A stretch of 64,000 nucleotides of DNA. Source: Pseudomonas gingeri (lineage in GTDB: Bacteria; Pseudomonadota; Gammaproteobacteria; Pseudomonadales; Pseudomonadaceae). Below the pieces are notes generated by a model. That model worked only from the letters and a program-made list of their open reading frames with translations. It was not told the origin of the DNA and made no database searches. Every line of letters starts with the position of its first letter. The first letter of the stretch is position 1. The position numbers and the translations under genes were made by a program. Shown here in pieces: positions 27,192 through 35,765 of this stretch. The stretch lies in contig NZ_JACAOS010000001.1 in NCBI RefSeq assembly GCF_013386165.1, positions 645,229 through 709,228 on the forward strand, read 5' to 3'.

Positions 27192-28122
27192 GCTGCGGGT
27201 TGGCGAGCGGGAGTGGTCGGTGGCGCTCGGCAGCAACCTGCTCGATGCCCTGAACCAGGCGGGCGTGGCGGTGCCCTACAGTTGCCGGGCGGGCAGTTGC
27301 CATGCCTGCCTGGTGCGTTGCGTGCAGGGCGAGCCGCAGGACAACCAACCGCAAGCCTTGGCCTTCGCCCAGCGCGAGCGTGGCTGGCGGCTGGCTTGCC
27401 AGTGCCAGGTGCATGAAAACCTCCAGGTTGAAGTCTTTGATCCGCGTCGTGACGGTCTGTCGGCCGCAGTGGCTGAGCTTGAGTGGCTGAGCCCGACGGT
27501 CCTGCGCCTGCGCCTGCTGCCCGAACGTCCCTTGCGTTACCGGGCCGGCCAGCATCTGGTGCTCTGGACGGAGCAGGGGGTGGCCCGGCCATATTCGTTG
27601 GCCAGTCTGCCCGAGGAAGACCGCTACCTGGAGTTCCACCTCGATTGTCGCCAACCGGGTGCGTTCAGCGACGCGGCCCGCCGGCTCCAGGTCGGCGCGC
27701 CGATTCGCCTGGGCGAACTGCGCGGCGGGGCCTTGCATTACGACCCGGACTGGCATGCCCGGCCGCTCTGGCTGCTGGCGGCCGGTACGGGGCTGGCGCC
27801 GTTATGGGGGGTGTTGCGCGAGGCGTTGCGCCAGGGCCATGAAGGACCGATCCGCCTGGTTCACCTGGCCCATGACGCCAGCGAGCATTACCTGGCACCG
27901 GCGCTGAACGAACTGGCCGCGCAGTTCCCCAACCTGAACGTCGACTACGTGATCGGGGCCGAACTGCCGGACTTTCTGGCCAAACTGCGCCTTGTCTCCC
28001 GGCAAACTCTGGCTCTACTCTGTGGGGCCCCAGAGAGTGTCGAGGCGTTGGCGAAACGCCTTTACCTGTCCGGGCTGCCGCGCAATCAACTGTTGGCCGA
28101 TGTGTTCGTGCCGCACGCCTGA
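27184..28122 (+). CDS. 2Fe-2S ferredoxin-NAD(P)H reductase-like flavoprotein
   Basis: 312-residue electron-transfer protein. An N-terminal plant-type ferredoxin domain has Cys ligands in YSCRAGSCHACLVRC and a fourth in LACQCQV. A FAD-binding barrel follows (RYRAGQHLVLW; RPYSLAS), then an NAD(P)-binding domain (LLAAGTGLAPLWGVL; ALLCGAPESVEAL). The domain order is that of phenol-hydroxylase-type reductase components. No oxygenase gene is nearby, so its partner is unknown. It overlaps the sadC 3' end by 8 nt, suggesting cotranscription with it. Confidence 0.9.
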   Translation: MPELRVGEREWSVALGSNLLDALNQAGVAVPYSCRAGSCHACLVRCVQGEPQDNQPQALAFAQRERGWRLACQCQVHENLQVEVFDPRRDGLSAAVAELEWLSPTVLRLRLLPERPLRYRAGQHLVLWTEQGVARPYSLASLPEEDRYLEFHLDCRQPGAFSDAARRLQVGAPIRLGELRGGALHYDPDWHARPLWLLAAGTGLAPLWGVLREALRQGHEGPIRLVHLAHDASEHYLAPALNELAAQFPNLNVDYVIGAELPDFLAKLRLVSRQTLALLCGAPESVEALAKRLYLSGLPRNQLLADVFVPHA

Positions 28123-28150
28123 GCGCTTGGTCCACAACAAGAGAACAGCC

Positions 28151-28900
28151 ATGACTGACGCGATTGTGCTGGAGCGCGAAGGCAGCTTGCTGACCCTGCG
28201 CCTGAACCGTGCCGATAAAAAAAATGCCCTGACCCGCGCCATGTATAGCCAGTTGGGCCAGGCGTTGCAGCAGGCGGACGTGGACCCGACGATCAGGGCC
28301 GTGTTGATTTGCGGTAGCGCCGAGTGTTTCACCAGCGGCAACGATATTGCTGATTTTCTCGAGGATCCACCCCGGAGTCTCGACAACCCGGTGTTCCATT
28401 TCATGCGCCGCCTGCTCGACTGCCGCAAGCCTGTTGTGGCGGCGGTGGCCGGTCCGGCCGTGGGCATCGGCACGACCCTGCTGCTGCACTGCGACCTGGT
28501 GTATGTCAGTGCCGATGCGCGTCTGCGGATGCCATTCGTCAACCTGGGTTTGTGCCCCGAGTTCGGTTCCAGCCTGATTCTGCCGCGCTTGCTCGGTCCG
28601 ACCAAGGCGGCGGAGTTGCTGTTGCTGGGGGAAGGTTTCAGCGGTGAGCAGGCGGTCGCCTGGGGGCTGGCAACGGCGGCGTTACCGAGTGGCGCCGAGG
28701 CGTTGGCCAAGGCCCGGGAGGTGGCACTGCGCTTCGAACAGCTGGCGCCCGAGGCGGTGCAGATCAGCAAGGAACTGATGAGGGCCCCGGGGCGTGAGCA
28801 ACTACGCCAAGTGGTCGAGGCCGAGGGCGAGTTGTTTATTCAGCGACTGTGCTCGCCTGAGGCGATAGCTGCGCTGTCGGGGTTTCTGAGCAAGCGTTGA
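28151..28900 (+). CDS. Enoyl-CoA hydratase/isomerase family protein
   Basis: 249-residue crotonase-fold enzyme acting on acyl-CoA. The oxyanion-hole segments are FTSGNDIADF and GPAVGIGTTLLLHCD. The first catalytic Glu position of true hydratases is replaced (VGIGTT), while the second region reads LGLCPEFGSSLILPRLLG with Glu-Phe-Gly. This pattern suits isomerase-like members as well as hydratases. It follows the ferredoxin reductase by 28 nt and is probably in the same operon. Confidence 0.87.
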   Translation: MTDAIVLEREGSLLTLRLNRADKKNALTRAMYSQLGQALQQADVDPTIRAVLICGSAECFTSGNDIADFLEDPPRSLDNPVFHFMRRLLDCRKPVVAAVAGPAVGIGTTLLLHCDLVYVSADARLRMPFVNLGLCPEFGSSLILPRLLGPTKAAELLLLGEGFSGEQAVAWGLATAALPSGAEALAKAREVALRFEQLAPEAVQISKELMRAPGREQLRQVVEAEGELFIQRLCSPEAIAALSGFLSKR

Positions 28901-28908
28901 TGGTGGGG

Positions 28909-29229
28909 TCAATGTGGCCCCGGCGATTTTGCCAGACGCCTTGGGTGCATCAGGCTGGCATAGGCGGTTGTGACCGAAACCCAGCTCAGCGCCAGTGCGC
29001 CGACCAGGATACTGTTCTTCTGGTTGCGCAGGATACCCAGTTCGTCGGCATGGGCAAAATAGGTCAGTGAACCCAGTGCGATGGCAGCGACCAAGCTCGA
29101 AGAGGCGGTGATGAGGATCACCGCATGGGTCAGTTCGGCTGCCTGCCGATGGTAGAGAGAACGCCCCAGATAGCAGGCAATGAGAATCAGGCTGCCGAGA
29201 ATCGAGCAGTTGGTCTGGTCCAGTGGCAT
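28909..29229 (-). CDS. Small membrane protein, unknown function
   Basis: 106 residues with three hydrophobic segments (GSLILIACYLG; AVILITASSSLVAAIALGSL; SILVGALALSWVSVTTAY). The ATG at 29229 has GGAAGGG upstream, and the longer frame before it lacks support. It follows another small membrane-protein gene by 28 nt and converges with the enoyl-CoA hydratase gene. I do not recognise the family. Confidence 0.68.
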   Translation of the reverse strand: MPLDQTNCSILGSLILIACYLGRSLYHRQAAELTHAVILITASSSLVAAIALGSLTYFAHADELGILRNQKNSILVGALALSWVSVTTAYASLMHPRRLAKSPGPH

Positions 29230-29257
29230 AACAACCCTTCCTTGGGTATTCGCGGTA

Positions 29258-29443
29258 TCAAACCGTGGAGGCTGCCCGGAATCCTGCAAGGGCACCGAGT
29301 AGCGCACCCACCAGTGCGCTTCCCGTGTCGGGGAAAAGCATGTTGGCCAGGCAGGCACCACCCAGCGTCGCGCCGATCATGTTGATATCCATCAGGCAAC
29401 TGAAGGGGTTGCGGGTCGCGGGATGACGGCTTTGATCATTCAT
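29258..29443 (-). CDS. 61-residue Gly/Ala-rich membrane peptide, unknown function
   Basis: The ATG at 29443 has a strong GAGGAG site 9 nt upstream. After a polar N-terminus (NDQSRHPATRNP) two short glycine-rich hydrophobic stretches follow (MIGATLGGACLANMLF; ALVGALLGALAGF), like glycine-zipper membrane peptides. Probably cotranscribed with the small membrane protein downstream. Confidence 0.6.
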   Translation of the reverse strand: MNDQSRHPATRNPFSCLMDINMIGATLGGACLANMLFPDTGSALVGALLGALAGFRAASTV

Positions 29444-29579
29444 GGAGTACTCCTCGTCGGCATGTGCCAAACGTTCAGAGGGACATGCTAATCCTTGAGG
29501 AGATCCATGGGGTGTGAGTACAGGGAAAACAGAAAAAGCCTACAAAGGCTTGTTGGATCGCTTTTTTCAGGCATGAAAA

Positions 29580-29610
29580 AAAGCCTCGCAGCGATCAGCT
29601 ACGAGGCTTT
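29580..29610 (-). terminator. Rho-independent terminator of pyruvate kinase
   Basis: Stem AAAGCCTCG/CGAGGCTTT with a 13-nt loop. On the minus strand it leads into a T-run (plus-strand A-run at 29576-29582). It lies 20 bp after the pyk stop. Confidence 0.88.
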
Positions 29611-29629
29611 GGGTATTGCCTGAGCGAAC

Positions 29630-31081
29630 TCAGACCAGTGGGTCGCCCACGTGCAGGATCTTCATGCCGTTGGTGCCACCGATGGTGTGGTAGCTGTCGC
29701 CCTTGGTCAGGATGACCCAGTCGCCTTGCTCGACCACGCCGCGCTTGAGCAACTCGTCCACGGCAGCCTGGCTGACTTGCTCAGGCGGCAGCGAAGCCGG
29801 GTCGAACGGCACGGTGTAGACACCACGGAACATCGCCGCGCGGGCCTGGGTTTCACGGTGCGGGGAGAACGCGTAGATCGGTACCGAGGAACGAATCCGC
29901 GACATGATCAACGGCGTGTAGCCGCTTTCGGTCAGGGCGATGATCGCCTTGACGCCCGGGAAGTGGTTGGCGGTGTACATGGCCGCCAGCGCAATGCTCT
30001 GGTCACAGCTTTCGAAGACCTTGCCGATACGGTGGCTGGAGGTCTTGCTGGTCGGGTGCTTTTCGGCGCCGACGCAGATACGCGCCATGGCTTGCACCGC
30101 TTCCAGCGGGTAGGCACCGGCAGCACTTTCGGCCGAGAGCATCACGGCGTCGGTGTAGTCCAGTACGGCGTTGGCTACGTCGGACACTTCGGCGCGGGTC
30201 GGCATCGGGTTGAGGATCATCGACTCCATCATCTGGGTCGCGACGATCACTGCCTTGTTGTGGCGGCGTGCATGCAGAATGATTTTCTTCTGGATGCCCA
30301 CCAGTTCGGCGTCGCCAATTTCCACACCGAGGTCACCACGGGCAACCATCACCGCGTCGCTGGCCATGATCAGGCCGTCGAGGGTTTCGTCGTCCGCCAC
30401 GGCTTCGGCGCGCTCGATCTTCGCCACCAGCCAGGCAGTGCCGCCGGCCTCGTCGCGCAGTTTACGGGCGTATTCCATGTCGGCAGCGTCGCGTGGGAAG
30501 GATACGGCGAGGTAGTCCACTTCCATTTCGGCGGCGAGCTTGATGTCGGCCTTGTCTTTTTCGGTCAGGGCCGGGGCGGTCAGGCCGCCACCGCGACGGT
30601 TGATGCCTTTGTGGTCCGACAGCGGGCCACCGATCAACACCACGCAGTGCAGCTCGGTTTCGGTCGCGGTTTCAACGCGCATCACCACACGACCGTCGTC
30701 GAGCAGCAGTTCGTCGTCGACGCCGCAATCCTTGACCAGGTCCGGGTAGTCGATACCCACGACCTGCTGGTTGCCCTCGGTCAGCGGATGGCTGGTGGAG
30801 AAGGTGAAGTGATCACCGACCTTGAGTTCGATACGTTTGTTGGCGAACTTGGCAATACGGATCTTCGGGCCCTGCAGGTCACCCAGCAGCGCGACGAAGC
30901 GCCCGTGCTTGGCCGCGAGGTCGCGTACCAGCTTGGCACGAGCCTTGTGCTCGTCGGGAGTACCGTGGGAGAAGTTCAGACGGGCAACGTCCAGGCCAGC
31001 CAGGATCAGCTGTTCGAGAACTTCCGGCGAGTTGCTGGCCGGGCCCAGTGTGGCGACGATTTTAGTACGACGAGCGGACAT
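29630..31081 (-). CDS. pykA: Pyruvate kinase
   Basis: 483-residue glycolytic enzyme converting phosphoenolpyruvate and ADP to pyruvate and ATP. N-terminal RRTKIVATLGPASNS, the active-site and metal-binding KIERAEAVAD and VMVARGDLGVEIG, and IVATQMMESMI with the K+/substrate region ARAEVSDVANAVLDYTDAVMLS are all present. A normal C-terminal allosteric domain follows. Length fits type II (PykA) enzymes. Gene order after sadC and the enoyl-CoA hydratase agrees with my recollection of PAO1. Confidence 0.96.
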   Translation of the reverse strand: MSARRTKIVATLGPASNSPEVLEQLILAGLDVARLNFSHGTPDEHKARAKLVRDLAAKHGRFVALLGDLQGPKIRIAKFANKRIELKVGDHFTFSTSHPLTEGNQQVVGIDYPDLVKDCGVDDELLLDDGRVVMRVETATETELHCVVLIGGPLSDHKGINRRGGGLTAPALTEKDKADIKLAAEMEVDYLAVSFPRDAADMEYARKLRDEAGGTAWLVAKIERAEAVADDETLDGLIMASDAVMVARGDLGVEIGDAELVGIQKKIILHARRHNKAVIVATQMMESMILNPMPTRAEVSDVANAVLDYTDAVMLSAESAAGAYPLEAVQAMARICVGAEKHPTSKTSSHRIGKVFESCDQSIALAAMYTANHFPGVKAIIALTESGYTPLIMSRIRSSVPIYAFSPHRETQARAAMFRGVYTVPFDPASLPPEQVSQAAVDELLKRGVVEQGDWVILTKGDSYHTIGGTNGMKILHVGDPLV

Positions 31082-31253
31082 GCAGAGACTCCTGAGTTCA
31101 AGCGCAGCGAGAGGCTACTATGCTCCTCTGCTGTAGTCATTGTTCATTTGCACTACTTTTCAGCGAATGATTTTTTTCGAATAGGTTGTTTGGCGAACAC
31201 TCTGGAGATTTTCGCCATCGGGTCGATACACTAGCAAGAACAGGAGACCCCCC

Positions 31254-31628
31254 ATGCGAATTTTGCTCGTTTTAGCCCTGGCGACCAGTGTGGTCGGTTG
31301 CACCCGCTGGTCGATGGATAGCCATCTGAACAATGCCTATCGTTCCTATGATCTCGGCAACTGCGACGACGTCATGCTGCAGTTGTCCAAGGTCGATCGT
31401 GAGAGCCGCACCCGGCCCTACATCCAGCCGGAAGTGTCGATGCTGCGCGGTCAGTGCCTGGAGCGCCAGAAGCTGTTCGTCGATGCGGTACAGACGTATC
31501 AGTTCATCCTCGCCCAGTACCCTTACAGCGAATACGCGTATCGCGCACGGGCGCGCCTGGAAACCCTGCGTCAGTTAGGGCACGCTGATGGCGCTGTGCC
31601 TGCTCAGCCGAGCCCTGCGCCTTTGTAA
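31254..31628 (+). CDS. TPR-like lipoprotein
   Basis: 124-residue lipoprotein. The N-terminal signal LLVLALATSVVGC ends in a lipobox with the lipidated Cys at residue 16. The rest is helical and tetratricopeptide-like (NAYRSYDLGNCDDVMLQLSKV; FVDAVQTYQFILAQYPYSEYAYRARARLETL), as in BamD-type outer-membrane helpers, with a Pro-rich tail. AGGAG lies before the ATG. Divergent from pykA. Function unknown. Confidence 0.83.
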   Translation: MRILLVLALATSVVGCTRWSMDSHLNNAYRSYDLGNCDDVMLQLSKVDRESRTRPYIQPEVSMLRGQCLERQKLFVDAVQTYQFILAQYPYSEYAYRARARLETLRQLGHADGAVPAQPSPAPL

Positions 31629-31855
31629 TGATGCATACAATATTATTGGCTGGCTCTCTGCCAGCTTTGCGCTAATATTCGGGTGTATGGTTTCAGTTTT
31701 ATCAATTCGTTTGAGTTGAGAGCCATGGCTCGGTAGAGGTTTTGCGATAGAGCGGTTTGCTGCTATCGCGCCGAGACCAAGGGAGAGCAGCGCCGTTCGT
31801 CTGCTCCGAAGCATTAGCGCGGCCATGCTGAATGGCCTATACAGCGATTATTGCC

Positions 31856-32215
31856 ATGTCTACTGAACGTCGAATCGAGCGGCATCAACTGCCTTATTTC
31901 CTGCAAGTGTTCAATCGCTACACCGGCAAGCCCATCGGCTACCTTGGGAATGTCTGCGAAGAGGGGCTGATGTTGATCAGTCAGCTACCCTTGCTGGTCG
32001 AGGCCGAGTTCGAGTTGCAACTGAAGCTTCCGCTCCATGATGGGAGCTTGCAATTGATCGACCTGACCGGTCGCTGTCTGTGGTGCCATGAAGAGACGTC
32101 ACCGGGTTATTACGACTCGGGGTTCAAGCTGTCGGAGTCATCCCCGGAGTATCTGCAACTGGTGGCAGCGTTGCAGCACTACTTCAGCTTTCATCCGTTG
32201 GAGGCTTCCGCTTAG
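31856..32215 (+). CDS. PilZ-domain protein
   Basis: 119-residue PilZ-type protein, a likely c-di-GMP receptor. The N-terminal ERRIERHQ supplies the RxxxR ligand motif. The second signature (D/NxSxxG) is altered to GNVCEEGLML, so binding affinity may differ. The remaining beta-barrel strands are visible (ELQLKLPL; GRCLWCHEE; YDSGFKLSE). The start is uncertain: neither the ATG at 31856 nor that at 31832 has a good ribosome site; I chose 31856 by domain length. The 31629-31855 gap shows no other gene. Confidence 0.8.
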   Translation: MSTERRIERHQLPYFLQVFNRYTGKPIGYLGNVCEEGLMLISQLPLLVEAEFELQLKLPLHDGSLQLIDLTGRCLWCHEETSPGYYDSGFKLSESSPEYLQLVAALQHYFSFHPLEASA

Positions 32216-32243
32216 CGCGGGGGCTTGAAGGGGCCGGGTTCCT

Positions 32244-33575
32244 CTATAGGGTCCCGGCTCGTTTCCAACTCAGGTAGCGGCTGACCAGATCGGCACCCAG
32301 TTCGCTCGGACGGGCGTCGAGCACCGGTACGCCATGAGCGGCCAGCCGTTCATGAAGGGTCGCCCGGGCATTCAGATAATCGACGGTGCCGCAGTAGGCC
32401 AGGGCTTCGGGCAGGGTCTGCACCGGCGTCTGGCGCAACTGGTCGAGCACTTCCTCCCTCAGGCTGGCTACCAGCACCCGGTGTTGGCGGCCCAGGCGCT
32501 TGACCGCAGTCAGCAGCGCTTCATCGTCGTCATCGCGCAGATTGGTCACCAGCACCACCAGGGCCCGACGTTTCTGCCGGGCCAGCAACTGGCTGGCCGC
32601 GGCCTGGTAGTCCGCCGGGCGCTGGGTGCTGTTCAGGTCATAGACACTGTTGAGCAGCACGTTGAGTTGCCCCTGGCCCTTGACCGGGGCGAGAAAGCGC
32701 GGCTGCTCGCCGGCAAAGGTGCACAGGCCGACCGCGTCGCCCTGGCGCAAGGCCACGTAGCTGAGCAACAGGCAGGCGTTGAGGGCGTGATCGAAGTGCG
32801 CCAGCTCACCGTCCTGGCTACGCATCCGCCGTCCGCAATCGAGCAGGAAGACGATCTGCTGGTCGCGCTCATCCTGATATTCCCGGGCGATCGGCGTGCG
32901 CTGCCGGGCGGTGGCCTTCCAGTCGATCTGGCGCAGGCTGTCGCCTTCGCGAAACTCGCGCAACTGGTTGAACTCCAGGCCCAGGCCACGACGCTGGCGC
33001 TGGCGCACGCCGAGTTGGCTGAGCCAGTTGTCGACGGCCAGGAGCTGGGCGCCATACAGGCGGGCGAAGTCCGGGTAGACGCGGGTGGCATCGGCCAACT
33101 CCAGGTAGCGTCGTTCGGACCACAGGCCCAACGGGCTGGGCAGGCTGACTTCACAACGCTCGTAGCGAAAATGGCCACGGCTCAAGGGCCGTACGCGATA
33201 GCTCAGCTCGCTGCCTTCGCCCGGTTGCAACGTGATGGCTTGGGGCAGGTTGGCGAACGCCAGGCCTGCTGGGACGTGATCGAAGCATTGCACCCGCAGC
33301 GGCGCGGGGTGATCGTGGCTGAGCTCGATCCGCACCTCTCCCCAGCGGCCCAGGGCCAGGCTGCCGGGCAGCTTGCGCTGGAGGCGCGGCGAGGGCAGGC
33401 GCCTCAGTCGGGCGCCGTCGAGCAGGCTCAACAGCAGCAGGGCCAGGAGCAGGCCCCAGGTAATCGAGCCGAGGCGTTCGGGCAGTTCGATGCCCAGGGC
33501 TCTGAGGGTGCCCAGCAGAATGCCCAGCCCGAGCAGGACGCCGAGCCAGATCAACAGCAGCCGTGAAGGTCTCAT
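32244..33575 (-). CDS. DUF58 protein (MoxR-associated, vWA-like)
   Basis: 443-residue membrane protein, last gene of the six-gene operon starting at 38950. Two N-terminal hydrophobic segments (LLLIWLGVLLGLGILLGTL; GLLLALLLLSLLDG) precede a beta-rich region. The DUF58 signature SLRQIDWKATARQRTPIAREY is followed by a vWA-like fold (QIVFLLDCGRRM with a degenerate metal site). DUF58 proteins work with MoxR AAA+ ATPases in envelope or stress-related complex assembly. It starts 13 bp after the MoxR stop. Confidence 0.9.
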   Translation of the reverse strand: MRPSRLLLIWLGVLLGLGILLGTLRALGIELPERLGSITWGLLLALLLLSLLDGARLRRLPSPRLQRKLPGSLALGRWGEVRIELSHDHPAPLRVQCFDHVPAGLAFANLPQAITLQPGEGSELSYRVRPLSRGHFRYERCEVSLPSPLGLWSERRYLELADATRVYPDFARLYGAQLLAVDNWLSQLGVRQRQRRGLGLEFNQLREFREGDSLRQIDWKATARQRTPIAREYQDERDQQIVFLLDCGRRMRSQDGELAHFDHALNACLLLSYVALRQGDAVGLCTFAGEQPRFLAPVKGQGQLNVLLNSVYDLNSTQRPADYQAAASQLLARQKRRALVVLVTNLRDDDDEALLTAVKRLGRQHRVLVASLREEVLDQLRQTPVQTLPEALAYCGTVDYLNARATLHERLAAHGVPVLDARPSELGADLVSRYLSWKRAGTL

Positions 33576-33588
33576 GGACGCGGGGGCC

Positions 33589-34605
33589 TCACTGGCGCGG
33601 CGCCGGGATCTGGTCGAGCAGTTGCTTGAGCACCTGGTCCACCGACAGCCCTTCTATATCCAGTTCGGGCGCGATCCGCACCCGATGCCGCAGCACGGCC
33701 AGGGCGCAGCCCTTGATATCGTCCGGGATCACGAATTCGCCGCCGCGCAACAGGGCCCGGGCGCGGGCGCCGCGAACCAGGGCGATGGACGCCCGCGGCC
33801 CGGCACCGAGGGTCAGGCCCGGCCAACTGCGGGTGGCCCGGGCCAGGCGCACGGCGTAGTCGAGGACCTGCTCGTCCAGCGGCAATTCGCTGGCGATCCG
33901 TTGCAAGGCCAGCACGTCCTTGGCCTGCAACAGGGTCCGTAGGGGTTGGACTTCGAGCATGTCGGCCTTGGTCGAGCGGGTCACCTGGCGGACCATGTCC
34001 AGTTCCTGCTGGGCATCGGGGTAGTCCATGCGCAGCTTGAGCATGAAGCGGTCCAGCTCGGCCTCGGGCAGCGGGTAGGTGCCTTCCTGTTCGATCGGGT
34101 TCTGGGTGGCGAGCACCATGAACGGTTGGGCGATGGGCAGGGCGCGGCCTTCGAGGGTGACCTGGCGTTCCTGCATGGCTTCGAGCAGCGCCGCCTGGGT
34201 TTTCGCCGGGGCGCGGTTGATCTCATCCGCCAGCAGCAGGTGGGTGAACAATGGCCCCTTGCGCAGCTTGAACTGTTCGGTCTGCAGGTCGTAGACCGCA
34301 TGGCCGGTGACATCGCTGGGCATCAGGTCGGGGGTGAACTGGATACGCGCGAAGTCGCCGCCGAAGCAGCGCGCCAGGGCTCGCACCAGCAGGGTCTTGC
34401 CCAGCCCGGGGACGCCTTCGAGCAGCACGTGACCGCCGGCAATCAGTGCGGTGAGCACATCGTCGATCACTCTGTCCTGGCCGATCAGCACTTTTTGCAG
34501 TTCGTGGCGCACCGCCTGGGCCAGTTGGCTGGCGCGGTGCCGCTGCTGCTGGGCATGGGCCTCGGCGTCGACCGGGCTGGTCGGTTCGGCTTGTTGTTCG
34601 CTCAT
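33589..34605 (-). CDS. MoxR-family AAA+ ATPase
   Basis: 338-residue chaperone-like ATPase. Walker A is EGVPGLGKT, Walker B LLLADEINRAPAKTQ, sensor 1 VLATQNPIEQEGTYPLPEAELDRFM, with a C-terminal lid ending the protein. I start it at the ATG at 34605 (AGGA 8 nt upstream), which overlaps the preceding stop by 4 nt; the open frame upstream is antisense-like Pro/Arg-rich sequence. MoxR ATPases help metal insertion or assembly of protein complexes, usually with vWA/DUF58 partners as here. Confidence 0.93.
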   Translation of the reverse strand: MSEQQAEPTSPVDAEAHAQQQRHRASQLAQAVRHELQKVLIGQDRVIDDVLTALIAGGHVLLEGVPGLGKTLLVRALARCFGGDFARIQFTPDLMPSDVTGHAVYDLQTEQFKLRKGPLFTHLLLADEINRAPAKTQAALLEAMQERQVTLEGRALPIAQPFMVLATQNPIEQEGTYPLPEAELDRFMLKLRMDYPDAQQELDMVRQVTRSTKADMLEVQPLRTLLQAKDVLALQRIASELPLDEQVLDYAVRLARATRSWPGLTLGAGPRASIALVRGARARALLRGGEFVIPDDIKGCALAVLRHRVRIAPELDIEGLSVDQVLKQLLDQIPAPRQ

Positions 34606-35765
34606 AGGGCATTCCTGAGAGTTTGCAGGTGGGCGACCTGGCGACTGAAGTCGACGCTGGAAAGGCGCTGCTTCGGTCGCGGGCGCAAGGCCTGGCTGAT
34701 GGCGCTGGTGGGTTGGCGGGTCAGGCGCGCGAGCACCTGCCATTGTTCGGCAACGCCGAGTCGTTCGAAACCTTGGTGACGTTTGCGGGCCCGGCGCAGG
34801 ATGTCCTGTTGCAGGGCCTGGAGCAGGGCTTGATGGCCGCTGCGGCGCAGCAGGAAGTCGGCGCTGGCCCGCAGGTGCTCCTGCAATTGTCGGCGCGCCC
34901 GGGAGGCCGGGGCCTGCAATGGCCCCTGGCGCAGGCCGACATGCCATAACCACAGGCCGACAAGGGCGGCGAGGGCGACCAGGGCCTGGGGGAAGTAGCG
35001 CCACAATAGTTCCAGCAGGTTGTCGTGCTCGGTGTTGAACAGCAGGGTCACGTCGCTGTCCTGGGCCAGGTACCAGAGCAGCCAGGCGTTGTCGTAGCGG
35101 CCGATGGCGGGGTTGGTCCAGAGGTCGGCGTCGGTCAGCACCGTGACCGTGCCGGCGCCGTAGTTCAGTTGCATCAGGTGGGTGGACGTGGCGCTGCTGG
35201 CCCAGGATTGCGCCAGGTTCTTCGGGTCGGACAAGTGGAACGCGGTGTCGAAACTGAAGTAGGCCGGGGCATCCTCGTCTTCCAGGTACATGCGGGTCAG
35301 CAGCGGGTAATGCTCGTCTTCCGGTTCCGGGCCGTCACCCTTGAGGTCCTTGCTCAGGAGTTGGTGCAATTGCACCCGGTCGAGCAGCAGGTCGCCACTG
35401 CTGCCGGTCTTGGGATTCCACAGGGCCTCGGCGACGAACAGCAGTCGCCCACCGGCCCGGGCCCAATTGAGCAGTTGGTCGGCCTGGCGCGGGGTCATGT
35501 TCGAGCGCTCCCCCAGCAGCATCAGGTTCCGCCCGCGTGGGTCGAGGCCGGGGAGGATGTCCAGGCTGTTGGCATGGGTGACCTTCAGGCCACGCTGGCG
35601 CAGGAACTGTTCGGCAGCCAGGTAAGGGTTGGCCTGGGCCTCGGGCGAGGGGCCGTGATCGATGACTTCGGTGTAGGGGGTGGCCTTGTGATAGAGGTAG
35701 AGGCCGCCCCCTGCGAGCACCGCCAGCAGTGCCAGACCGATCAGCCAGGACAGGCGCCGGCTCAT
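34602..35765 (-). CDS. DUF4350 membrane protein
   Basis: 387 residues. An N-terminal TM segment (LIGLALLAVLAGGGLYLY) is followed by a GATase-like DUF4350 region in the periplasm (NPYLAAEQFLRQRGLKV; GRNLMLLGERSNMT; RLLFVAEALW). A second TM lies near 270-290 (FPQALVALAALVGLWLWHVGL), then a cytoplasmic helical tail. The ATG at 35765 overlaps the DUF4129 stop by 4 nt. Role within the MoxR operon is unknown. Confidence 0.86.
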   Translation of the reverse strand: MSRRLSWLIGLALLAVLAGGGLYLYHKATPYTEVIDHGPSPEAQANPYLAAEQFLRQRGLKVTHANSLDILPGLDPRGRNLMLLGERSNMTPRQADQLLNWARAGGRLLFVAEALWNPKTGSSGDLLLDRVQLHQLLSKDLKGDGPEPEDEHYPLLTRMYLEDEDAPAYFSFDTAFHLSDPKNLAQSWASSATSTHLMQLNYGAGTVTVLTDADLWTNPAIGRYDNAWLLWYLAQDSDVTLLFNTEHDNLLELLWRYFPQALVALAALVGLWLWHVGLRQGPLQAPASRARRQLQEHLRASADFLLRRSGHQALLQALQQDILRRARKRHQGFERLGVAEQWQVLARLTRQPTSAISQALRPRPKQRLSSVDFSRQVAHLQTLRNAL